64,000 nt of DNA from Stercorarius parasiticus (taxonomy: Eukaryota; Chordata; Aves; Charadriiformes; Stercorariidae), in the NCBI GenBank assembly GCA_013396915.1, contig VWZL01001953.1, positions 1 through 64,000 on the forward strand, written 5' to 3'. A program made the position numbers and the translations under genes. The first letter of the stretch is position 1. Each line of letters opens with the position of its first letter. Positions 22,021-33,600 of this stretch are shown here, piece after piece. The notes under the pieces are model-generated. The model saw only the letters and a program-made list of their open reading frames with translations, had not been told where the DNA came from and ran no database searches.

Positions 22021-24192
22021 TCCAGGATTCTACAGCCCTTTGCAGAACGATACAACATTGCTCCAAGAGTAATAAACAACACGGGATTCAGTTCACTCCA
22101 GGCCCTTCGTTTTGTCTCCTGGCAGCTCTGAGGGATTACTAATTCTGCAATAGTTGCCAGCACCAATACACCAACCAGTGGGTTGAATATTTTAGCTGTA
22201 ATAAATAGGTTTAAAGAAAGGCTTTCTTCACTGACAACCTGCTTTATTTTTGCCAGCAGGCATGAATCAAAACACAATCACAGTACCCTAGCCTGACTTC
22301 AAAGGATATGAACATTTAATTTTTTGCAGCTTTTGCTTCACTGTCCATTGTACTGCAAATACACCCCCGGGCCCCCAAAATCTCTTTCATCGCTGGTATA
22401 ACGGTCTTTTTTTAACAATACTGAGAGGATGAGATGCATTTCCAGCGAAGGCTGACCCGGCCTGACCTTGTTTATTTTCCATGCCCAACCCGTGGACACC
22501 CAATGTGGATGGACACCCAGTGGGTTTCTCCACAGGCAGGAGGCTGAGCTGGGACCAGCAAAGCTGGAGGACACGATGCTCCTGGACTCCCAGCGCTGTT
22601 TCACCAGACAGAGCTCGGGCTCCAAAGGTCGACATGGGCCAGCAGATGGGAGGCAGCACATGGTTTCCTCTTGCGCTATGGCATAGCAGAGGACTAGACA
22701 TCAGACCCAGGATTTAATGCAATGATGCAAGAGAGGCAATTAGTAAATGACTCAGCATCTGCAGACCAGCAGGCCCCCTATTAACCAGCTAAGTAGATTA
22801 TCTTGGCGGAGATCAGAGATTTTTTCCCTTAAGCTAATTGTCTGTGTGTAACTTCTGCAACTTGTCATACCCTGCAGAGGGTTCTTGGGCTCCAACCCTG
22901 CAAGGGACCTGGTGCCCTTCCTCCACTGACATCCCTGGGAATCAGCATGCCCCAACCTCCCTGAGGAGGAGAACATCCTCAGACTCAGAAGTCTCACTGA
23001 AAGATGAAAGAAAAAACAATAATACTTCCTATGCTCCCAAATAACATTTTATTCATTAGCCCTCCATTCAAGGGAGGGGGGGGAATGGTTTCACCTGTGA
23101 ACAGCCTGAACAACAGGATCTAATTAGCACTGTCTCTCAAGTATCTACAGGTTCAGCTTTACTCTGTGCCTGTTTCACAACCAGGAGAACATCAGTCAGT
23201 CCAGGCAAAATGCTAGTGCTTATCAAGCAGGGAGACTCCACCAAGCAATATAACCAACTTCAGCTCAGCTTGGGATAAGTTAAAAGAAACCAAATTAAAA
23301 TCTCTTGTCCTCCTGCCTCACCATTATCTGTTTAAGAGTTAACATAAAAGATCAGGTGTTTGCATTAAGTTCTCAGGACTGTTATTCCAGTTAAAGAGGT
23401 GGAAAATATGTTGGCATTAGTGACTAAAGCACCCACAATACTTCGGGAACCCAGCAACAACCTCCTCCTGACTTCCAGGCACTGAACAGGCCTCAGTCTG
23501 TTTTACTAGATCCAAAAAACCAACACTGGCTCTCATTTTAGACAGATGCGATGTTGGCCACGAAGCTACATACAGTTAAAAGGACAGACATTTTTCAAGT
23601 GTTGCTTTCCATGAGGGGAAAACAATGTATGGCCCGTGCAAGAAAGAAGATAAGGACATGCTTTCCAGTGAAAGGAACCCTCCTCTGTCATCTACCACAC
23701 AGCCTGGCAACCCCACACCCGGGGAAGAGAAGAGAGGTGTGAACAGCCATTAGAAGATCACAGAGCATCAGCGTGCCTTTTATCTGAAAGGGCTTGGAGG
23801 TATTGGCTATCCTTTGATGCTCACAAATACTATGAAACCACTGTTATTTCAGCCAACGGGTGTTTCGCTGTCAGATGCTACCCAGAGACCTTGTGGAACC
23901 CTGGCCAACTCTGACACTAATGACGGGAGCACGCAGCTAAACTGTGAAAGTGGGACTAGGAGCGGGGCCACATCACAAGAGGAGAAAAGCTCTAAAAAGA
24001 GAGCTATAGGATTTGTGGCAAAGCTGTACAGAAAAGGATATAACTGCCCTGTGAAAATATTTGAGAGCACAGAAGGAATATTCCCTTCCATCTTAGGATG
24101 AAAAGCTAACATTTCTACAACCACCACCAGTCCGGAAAGCGTAAAACCAAATCTCAGTTCAGGTCAGACAAAAACGCCATTTAATTTTCACC

Positions 24193-24199
<7 letters not shown>
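22021..24199. other. Unique sequence, no gene recognised
   Basis: Contains a G-rich run at 23071-23083 (GGG-A-G8). Overlapping ORFs at 22338-22717 lie on both strands of a GC-richer patch and look like chance. A hydrophobic minus-strand ORF at 22014-22277 starts in the CR1 flank and has no recognisable family. Confidence 0.5.

Positions 24200-24224
<25 letters not shown>
24200..24224. repeat. Poly-A tract (25 A)
   Basis: An uninterrupted run of 25 A follows CCATATATT. It could be a simple mononucleotide repeat or the tail of a retroposed sequence. I see no processed-gene sequence immediately upstream. Confidence 0.9.
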
Positions 24225-25140
24225 TAGAGGCAAACAGAAAACCTGCAAGGTTGGTTTGTTTGATTTAAACAGACCTGAAATGCAAAAGAGGTTACATTCA
24301 TCCCTCCCTCCTTTGCATTTCAGGTATGTTGTTAACTTTCATCTCTTTTATAAGAAATTTAGGCCCTTTTCCAGGGCTCTTTACACCCATGCTTTATTTG
24401 CTACATCATTTGTCTCCTCAATCAACTCCACCTAGTGTCCCCTTGAGCTTCAGAGGCAGATGACAGGACTACTGAGTATTTTGAAATGCACCGCTCTGCT
24501 TTCTGTAGGTCCCATGAGCTTCCCCAGTACAGCTTCCAGCTGATCTTGGCATCAACTCTAATCCTTCGCCAACGATGCTGTTCCTCAGCCCAAGGCTCCA
24601 GAGGCCCGTTGTCCCCTCTATAAGGCACATGTGAGGTTTGCTGCGTGGCTGGGACCAGCTCCTGGACAACTGCATGTTCCTAAATACTAGACCTAAAGTC
24701 CTCCAGGGACCTGCCGGGTCAGGCTACTGAAATACCTCTGGGGATGCGGATGGCTTGACGTTTTCAAGCATTTGTTGATCGCCAGTAAAAGACTCCAGTG
24801 AGGCTAAAGCAAACTGCATTCTCAAAATGAGTATTGATCATACAACACTGTTCATTTCAAAACAGACAACTTATCGGATTATTTCTGCTCTTCCATTTCC
24901 TCTGTCGGTAATTTTGATTTCACTTTTGAAAGCCCAGTCAGCCCCATTAAGAAATTTAAAACTGCAACACAACGCAGAGCTGCAAACTGTTGCAGAACCC
25001 AAGTGTTCAGCAGAAGCACAGAGCAGCATTTTGTTGATGTTTATTTTACAAGCACCGCCCATGTCAAGAGCATTTTACAGGTGCTTGAAATCCCCTATCC
25101 CATATTTTCCTTTTGTCATATGACAAGACAAACCTCCCTG
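24225..25140. other. Unique sequence, no gene recognised
   Basis: Mixed composition, no element or exon recognised. Sequence immediately before the CR1 at 25141 may include a few more decayed CR1 bases. Confidence 0.45.
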
Positions 25141-25375
25141 CCAGGGGAGGTTTAGACCGGATATTGGGAAAAATTTCTACCTCAAAAGGGCTGTCAAGCA
25201 TTGGAAAAGGCTGTCCAGGGAAGTGGTGGAATCACCATCCCTAGAGGTGTTTAAAAGACGGGTAGATGTAGTGCCAAGGACATGGTTTAGTTGTGGTTTT
25301 GTCAGAGTTAGGTTGATGGTTGGACTCCATGATCTGAAAGGTCTCTTCCAACCTAGACAATTCTATGATTCTAAG
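25141..25375 (+). mobile_element. CR1 LINE 3' end of a second subfamily, plus strand
   Basis: GGGGAGGTTTAGACCGGATA, AGGGAAGTGGTGGAATCACC, TAGAGGTGTTTAAAAGACGG and GATGGTTGGACTCCATGATC, ending AATTCTATGATTCTAAG. The block GTTTAGTTGTGGTTTTGTCA and the TTAGGTTGATGG run mark a subfamily distinct from the CCCAGGGCAGGGGG group but like the copy at 60.85 kb. About 235 bp remain. Confidence 0.93.
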
Positions 25376-25860
25376 ACAACCTGTAAGGTGAATATAGCCC
25401 TCCTCTGCCTCAGTAGATGCAGTTATCACATTCCCACTCTTGCCCTTCATATTTTATTAAGGTGGCGAGTTCCACACCTGTCCCAGTTGCAAAGAGCAGG
25501 ACAAGACCTCCCTCGGGCAGGACAAAACCACTTCCAAGGAAGCTTTGCCACACACCCAGATGGCCAGTAGCAGGTAGAGCTACAAGGGCCCAGCTCCACG
25601 GCAGCTGTTGGTACGGCAGATCTCTCGACAGTGACAAAGCGGGACGGGAACACTGTGGAAAGAGGCTCTGCCATCTGATGGCCTTGAGCCAGCTGGGACA
25701 TGGGAGGTCATCGGAGGTCTCTGCAGCACACGGGGCTGCCAGGTGGGTTACAGAGCTGGGAAATATTTTGCAGATACAAGCAGAGAAAGACTTTGAGAGA
25801 AGATTAATATGCTTGCATTCAAATTTCATGTAGACACTAAATACCCCGTCCCAACATGCT
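25376..25860. other. GC-richer patch with long ORFs on both strands
   Basis: Antiparallel ORFs of 138 (plus) and 139 (minus) codons cover the same bases. GC-rich sequence with few stop codons produces this pattern by chance, and neither translation shows a recognisable domain. Confidence 0.35.
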
Positions 25861-28800
25861 GTTCAGTAACACCACGGCAGCTAATGTTCTAACAGTGTGC
25901 TTTCAAGGAGGGAACTTAATAAGAACTTTTATTAAACACAGCCCAATGTTTGCTGCTTTACTACACCTTGACATTTCCAGAAGGTCACAGGTGAGCACAG
26001 CTTTAATCCAAACTATTCAGTAACACCACCGCTCTGCACAGCATTTGTAACATTTAAACTTTCTCATGATTTCCCTTATGAGATTAACATAGGTTTCAAG
26101 TAATTCACCAAATTGAGAGCCGCTGAGGCTCTATGGTTGTGCTAGAAATTAAGTTATTGCAAGCTGCAGTGCAGCATGGGTGCTGACTGCTGCCTGGTAA
26201 GGAGAAAATCTCACACAGTTTAGTATCAGCAAACCATTGATGTATTTAATTAAGAGTTTGTGAACAGCCCCATTGGAAATAGTGGCAATACACTTCTGTG
26301 TAGTGTTGAAAATGTGCAAAGGGTCACAAACTCTTTCTGAACACGGCTCGGTAACTACCCTAGCAGTCAAAACTGAAGATAGTATGACAGAAATTGAAGG
26401 CAGTATGATATTCTGATAAAACAACATTTCCCCCCTCTTGCTCCTCAGAAGCTACCACTATTACATTCCACTCCAAGCACCACTGGTGATTGGTATTTAC
26501 TGAAGATGAAAGCCAAAGACAAGCCCACTCTAAGCCTTTTTCTCTTTCAACTTATGCAAAGGCCAAATTTAACTTCAATCAGACTAGCACAGGAAAGCTC
26601 CGTCCATCAGCTGTCAATGCAGTTCAGCTTGTAACTATCTTTTGGTTTTTGCTTTCATGTTCTATTGATTTGTATTGGCAGAAGTTTATGAGCTTCATCT
26701 CTTGTTCCGATTGCCCAGTTTTAATATTTGTCGCAGAAAAATTCATTAGAATTGGTACAGACAAAGCTTTAGACGTCAGAAAGCTGAAGACATGTAACAG
26801 CATGAAGGTAATGAAACTCTGAAAGTTTTTGTTAGATCTTTTAGCATTAAGTTAAAATTTTTGTAGACTTGCAGAAAGCTAGAAAATAAGCTACAATATA
26901 ACAATCGGGCAATTTAAGAAATGAAGAGATACAAGGAGAAGCACAGAGAGCGCCAGCAGCACCCAATCACACATGCAGGTATAAAGACAATATCCCTTTT
27001 TATGCCACTGATTACAAGCGCTATTGAAGCCTGTTTGGCCATCACTTCAAATCTAACCATATAGATCAACTCATGCCAGTATCTACAGAGAACAACAAAA
27101 TCTCTTGCAGGCTTTTCTTTTGCCCCAGTGCTCAAACCTCAGCTAGGCTTTTCTTTTCTTGGATCAAAAACATTTCAGGCAATTCCAAAGTGTTTCTCCT
27201 GTCTAAAAAATAAACTCCTCCTTAACTTCCCTAAATTACCATTATACTCACTTTCTCTCAGCAATTCAGCCACTGAAATTGAGAAAGAAATGTAGGATCA
27301 AGTGAGCAGTTACCTCTCCACCGACCACGAGGGGATTTTCAATGACAAATGCCCCTCAGTTTGGAACTACCACACCAACAACGTGATTTCAGGTTTTTTG
27401 TACCGTCTGTCTGAACTGAGCATACATACTCTTAAAGTAATTACAAAGGCAGTCCCTGCACACAAGGAGCTGAAGTCTAGGTGCCACCAAGCCATCATAA
27501 CCCGTCTGGCAAGAGGCTTCCATCCATGCTTAGCAAGTGAAGATCCCTTCACTCTATAGACGTGAAGGTGGAGCACAGGACCCAGCGGCGAGAAGTGGTC
27601 CTCACTCAACACAAAAATTCCATTCATACACTGCACTATTTGAACACTGAATACATAAGCATTTCTTCGCAAGTTTTCAAATTTCCAGAGAGCAAGATAA
27701 TGCTGACAAAGACCAAAAAAATCCACCGCGCGCGCTTCACTTCTAACACGTAACATTTCAATATATACTTCCCTTAATCTAAAGCTGGGCTCTCCCCAGC
27801 AGTAATATGCACCAAACTAACAGCTCCTGAGTCTGAATGAATTCCTTATTGAGTTATACAAGATTGCTGGTAGGCTTTGCTCTCAACTTCCTACATCCAA
27901 CCTCGGGAAATTCCCACACCAGCTTAACAATAAATTGAGTTCTTTGTCACACTTAATGAAAGAACAGCCACCGAGTTAATTCCTGCCTGCTTGGTCAACA
28001 GCCAGCACAAAGCAAAGAGAAATTTGGGGGCATCAGCATTTCAGCTGGATTTCACGCACTTGCCACCATGGTCTATTTAAGCAGGAGTAGCTCAGAGGTT
28101 TATTAAAAAGGGATCACCTTGATTGGCTGCAGAGTTTCACAGCTCCAGAAAGCACAAGGAAACAGTTACCTGCAACCCTGCCCCGCTTGGTGCTTCAGGA
28201 AAACGAAAAGGAGGGGGAAAAACTCTCAGGCAACCTCAACAAGGCAATATCTAACTTGCTATGGAGTGGCAGTATCAACCCCTGAACACAAAATGCCAGG
28301 ATTCGTGCAAGGCTCAAGAATATTGAAATATTTTTCCATAAACTGCAGGGTCTAAAAGAGCGAAATCACTGCCCACTGCTGATCTGCAGGCACGCGGGGC
28401 TTGGGAGATGCAGATACCTGACCTACAGGCTTAAAATATAAAATAATAAACCCACCAGCTGATGAAATGACACTGTAAGGCAGATTTTTAAAAGGGAAAG
28501 AACAAAAAAAAAATGGTTTGGAAAAAACCTGCAGTAGGAAGTAGCGCTTTAAATAAACAAGCAGCAAAGTATGTGAAAAGCGCTAATCCATTTGCCCATT
28601 TGAAATATTACTCACTGGATGGCTCATCTCAAAGCACAGGCTTTGTAGTTTATCCTCCTCAAATGACTCCCAGATAAAATTAGTCAGGTGATTTGTGGGA
28701 TATATTGACTAGAAAGGATTTAGCTAGGGCAACATAAAAAAGAAACAGCTTTATCTTTCAGTGAAAAATGAAAGAGAAGAAAGCAAGCCAGCAAGCTATT

Positions 28801-30164
28801 ATCACTGTATATAAATTAAGCTTTATTAATGAATGAATTAATTAACTACATGGAAAATGCTAGATAAGAGTTAAAATAACACGTTTTCCCTCTTTAAAAA
28901 AAAAAAGCAGATCTGAGAAAAAAGCAATACAAATAAAACAAGTCTCCACTGTTTGCTTCGTTTTGGTTTTTTTCCTAAATGTCTGCAACAGGCTGAATTT
29001 TCACCTGAAGGTTCCTGAAAATCCCTGAGATGAGACGCTCAGTTTTCTGCTCAGTTTTCTCCTCCAATTCACAACTTTTTCAGCCTTCACATATCAAACA
29101 CCCTTAGCTTCCCTCTATTAAACCCCCAGGCAACAGGAACTTCCCAAGCTTTTCCCACTGAACACTGGTTTTCTCGGGATTAATTTTCAAGTGCTCAAAA
29201 GACAAAATATCCTGACTGTGCTACTCAGGGACTGAAAAATCAAGGATTCTCCTGACATAGGGAAGCAGAAATGGGTGCCCTCAACTTGCCCAGCTGGGTG
29301 GGGGCTCTCCTGGGGCTCCAGCTTTGCAGGAGACCTTTGGAGGAACGTCCCAGCAGTAGCGTGACCGATGGTTTATTTTACCTGTAGGCTACCATGGCCT
29401 TCATGTTACAGATTTGTGAGAATGTATGTATGCTTTTACATACTGTAAAAATCAAAATCCACCCATCTGAGCTTATTGGGTTCCCTATAAACCCAATATG
29501 AGCAGCACGGTTCCCCATAAAGGACTCAAGCTTAAACCTACATACGCATATGACTATACAGTCCTTTATGTAATTGTCCGTATTGCTTGCACAGAAAGAA
29601 AGAGAGTAACTTATTGGATCTGATTTAATACCACATTCCTTACACTGAAAAACACTTGTACTCCCTCAAGTAGTGCCACCAATAGCAAGGCATTCATCAA
29701 AATACACGGTAGCTCACAGTCTGTGCCTTGCAGCATTTTAAAGTATAATTTTGTGTGAAATGACTGTTGCTCGGGTTTCCTCCAGAAGTCCTTGAGTGCT
29801 ATTTCTGCTTCACAAACCCCCTCACACAGGACACCTTAATCTCAGAAAAGCTGTAAAGTGCACACAACTCCTGATGGTGCTGCAGGAAGGTATGCTCCAG
29901 GAGGCCAGCTAGGAAACCCATGGAGTGGAGGTATTAATACATTTAATTCACTTGGTAATGACTCCTCCGAGATGGGTTTGCTGCATCTTAATATGCTAGG
30001 CAAGACGGACCTTCCCAATTGCAGAATATACTCCACTATGGAGAAAAGGTAGGGGAAAAAAGTCTGCTTAACGCACTGCTTGCCTAGAAAGCTGCTTTGG
30101 TCAAGCTTTAATTTGAATTGAATCCACCAAGTAGCTTTAGATGGAAAAAAAACCTGGTTGATAA
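25861..30164. other. Unique AT-rich sequence, no gene recognised
   Basis: No interspersed repeat is recognised. Overlapping ORFs at 27302-27756 on opposite strands have no family character. A-rich runs occur at 28891-28910. It is probably intron or intergenic DNA. Confidence 0.5.
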
Positions 30165-30623
30165 AGGAGTAGTGGTGTCAGCAGCCCCCTTCTCATCGGC
30201 AACCAGCTGGAACACTCATCTGCAACGTACCTGCAACTTATCTGCAATGCCCACGCACCTATGAGTTGGGCCACTGAGGAACATCAAAACAATCAGCACG
30301 TGGATCAGGCAGCTAAGATTTTCCAGGCAGATTTGGACTGGGAACATAAAGGTGAACTGTTTTTAGCTCGGTGGGCCCATGACACTTCAGGTCATCAAGG
30401 AAGAGATGCAACATATAAATGGGCTCGTGACCAAGGGGTGGATTTAGCCATGGACGCTATTGCGCAGGTTATCCACAATTGTGAAACATGCGCCGAAATC
30501 AAGCAAGCTAAAAAGTTAAAACCTTTGTGGTATGGGGGACAATGGTTGAAATACAAATCTGGGGAAGCTTGGCAAATTGACTACATCACACTCCCTCAAA
30601 CCCGCCAGCCTGCCTACTCTTGA
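30165..30623 (+). pseudogene. Endogenous retrovirus pol fragment: RNase H end and integrase start
   Basis: The frame is open from 30165 and closes at a TGA at 30621. Counting from the ATG at 30261, residues 8-18 (HQNNQHVDQAA) fit the C-terminal end of a retroviral RNase H. An integrase zinc-binding HHCC domain follows: His40, His45, Cys74 and Cys77, that is HX4H-X28-CX2C. Asp107 in WQIDY is the expected first acidic residue of the integrase DDE core. Homology ends a few residues later, so the second Asp and the Glu are missing and the catalytic core is lost. I see no gag, protease, reverse transcriptase, env or LTR around it. It is a short internal remnant of an avian endogenous retrovirus, non-functional as an integrase. 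The class cannot be fixed without reverse transcriptase sequence. The frame before about 30249 is open but not clearly viral. Confidence 0.85.
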
Positions 30624-33600
30624 GCAGACTGGAACCTGCAGCACTTATTGCCCAGGAGGTACCACGACTCCACGGCACCAGGAGGGAAGCGAGAAAGACA
30701 GTTTTCAATCTCTCTTCTTGACATTGCTTTATTTCCCTAAATATTCAGGGGAGCCCAGACCGACTCCCCAGGTCAGCAGCTAGATACTTTCCAGGGATGC
30801 AGGAGAAAGGCATCTCAATTCCCTCAGGCTGAAAAGGGAAACATCCACAAAAGTTCGAATCTACAATCCAAGGTTCATCAGCTCATCCAGGAACTACTGG
30901 GGGAAGAGCGCTACGTCCCAGATGTGTTTCTTGTTTTATGAATCATGCTTCTCTAGCAATTAACTCATTTCAAGAAGATAAAGATGCTTCAAAGGGTTGG
31001 GTTTTTTTATTTTTATTTTTGGTTTGAGTTAAAAATATATATTCTTGTCAGCGAGACACGCTGACAAATTTTCTTTCAGATTCAGAGCGCATCTATTTTG
31101 TTTTTATGTGCCATTTTAGATCAAGCGCAGAGCCAAAAAATAAATGCAATTATGTATTCAGCTCTATGCTAAAGTTACATCTAAAGTCAAAATGGGAAGT
31201 ATTAACAGGCAGTGGTGGGGCAGAGCAGTGAAGTGGCAGCTTAAAAGATCCAGGAATTCTGCTTAGTGGGCACATTTCTCTGCTTTGCTCGTCTTCCCAG
31301 CCCTTCCTGAAATTCCCATCATCGGCAAGAAAGTGCTCATGAGAATAAACTAATTTCTTGATTGTCATGTTGCATTTCTGAGAAGACAAAGACACCAGTT
31401 GTTTTTACCATATCTGAGGCACAAAAAAAAGAAACTGGGGGCCGCAAAAATATGAGATGATCTTTCTATTTTGAACAGGAGATGGACTTATTGTTATTTT
31501 TTTTATATATATATATTTTTTAACCACAATTCAAGCCTGTTGTCTTTCCTCCATTTGAATTTAATGATACTTTGAAGAGGAACAAAATGCAACCCTTGGG
31601 TTCAGTTTTACCCCAAGGTCAAATTGTTTCCCAAGGAAGCTAGTTAAGATTATAAGGCTAACTTTCAAATTCAGCTAAAAAAAAAAATAAAATAATTTTT
31701 ACTTAAACTAACTTCTAGCTCTATTAACAAGCCAATGGAATTCCCATATTCTGGGCTGTGATTGACTCTATGGAAAGGCCCAGATTCTAACACCCATACA
31801 GACAAAATTTCTCCAGATGTCAGTGGGAATTCTTGTGCAAGTAAAGCAAGCAGGAAGTATAAACCAACAGAATGCCATCCTTCAACGAAATGACCCAATT
31901 TTTGTTGTTTTATGTTTAAAGTGGGCATTCCATTGTTTTACAAAAATAAATGTTCTAGCCTTTAAAACAAACAAAAACCCCCACGCGGCCATTGATTCCC
32001 ACATCAAGAGCACTGAAATGAAAATATCTGCCTTAATCTGTGAAATTGCTGTGTTCAGATTTTCTTAATTTAGGTGGGTCAATTGCTTGTAAAATTTCAA
32101 AAGCTCATTGCAGACCTTCTGCATATTCAGCAATTAAACTTCTCCATTGCACCTGGTAGTTTCCCACCTTGCCTTCATAAAGCAGATCTGGTTTTATGGA
32201 AGCACAGCATGTGGTGTGTAATTACTTCCGAGAAGTCAAGTAAAGCAGTTGGTCTCTTTTACAGTCCAATAACTTTCAATACTAAAATCACTTTAAAGGC
32301 ACAATTTAAATGAAATTAAAGAACCAATTTGAGCTTTCACGCCTTGAATTTTTTTTAATTGCTATGGTTGTTCAAAAGCAACCTGTGCTCCTTCCATTGG
32401 GGCATCTCAGACTGAAAGCACTACCCGATTCCTCTGCAGAGCATTTCATTTAACCTCCTACCCCTACAGCAATGAAGCCATAATCCTACATTTATTGAAG
32501 GCAACAGGAAACTTAATTTTAATAGCAACTCAGGATTGAAACCATCTTTCTACCACTGGGAAGCTTGTCACCTGGACCGTGCAGAGGCACAGCTCATGTT
32601 CATGAGGTCTGGAATGAAGTATTCTGCTGGACATACCGGCTATGTTTTGAGGGGCAATATTTCAGCAACAGGGCACAAAAAGCACATCCGTGAGAGCATT
32701 CGCGTATTCCCTTAATGCTGCCAAGAATTTGAGTGCACATAATCGTACATATTACTACCAGTGGGCATAATTAAGGGGATTTGGAAGGCTTCTTTAGATG
32801 ACCCGTTAGCAGTGTTGTTCTCCAAGTCAGTAAGATTTCTTTTAGTCACTGGAAGAGCCAGTAGAGCATGCTGCAACTGCTGCCTTTAACGCTTTGACAC
32901 GCATCCCTAACAGTTTCTCCATACAGCTTTCCTACTCCTGCTAGGAAGCACGTTAGGCCTAAGAAAACTGAGGTATGCAAGCTCCAGGCTTCTGCAAGAT
33001 ATCTTCTCTAAACTTAAATCCACTTACATTATCCTTGTTTCTAACTTCCCCTTTTTGCACGTATGCCAGCATAGGCACACACATACACTCTTCAAGACGC
33101 CTCATTTCTTTATCTTTCTCTCCCCCTAAGCCCCTTGACTCACTCACACGAGCACACTTCTACCCTCTCATTGCTTGCCAAATAAAGAAATAATTACAAA
33201 GCTAGGTCACTCACTCATGGAGGCTCCTCAATGTGGTGCTGCAATTCAATCCATCATTAATATTCAAGAGATGCATCAACTGCTCTGTATAACCATGTTA
33301 TCTCACCAACTCTGTTGGTGTCCCATCCTGTCCCCCCCTTTCTCACCATTCTCCCTTTTGTCCATCAAAATCCCTTTGTTTTCTCTGTGTTAGCAGGGAC
33401 GGTTATTTACTGCACCCAAGCACAACATGCCAAAACCCATTCTGGGCTCTCTCACTGGTCCAGCCAAACAGATTCCCTTCTTTGCCTTTGATAAATTGGA
33501 AAAATGTAACATACAAAATACAGTCAATCACAGTGAATAGAGTTAAAACCAGAACAGTTAGCTGCTTATGTCACAACTCTTATCTGAATGAATTTATCTT

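Noticed and set aside
30577..30783. ORF overlapping the end of the retroviral fragment, a possible continuation of pol
   Set aside because: It is in another frame, with no integrase core or other retroviral motif.
30852..30862. AGTTCGAATCT, like a tRNA T-loop
   Set aside because: No acceptor, D or anticodon stem can be built around it.
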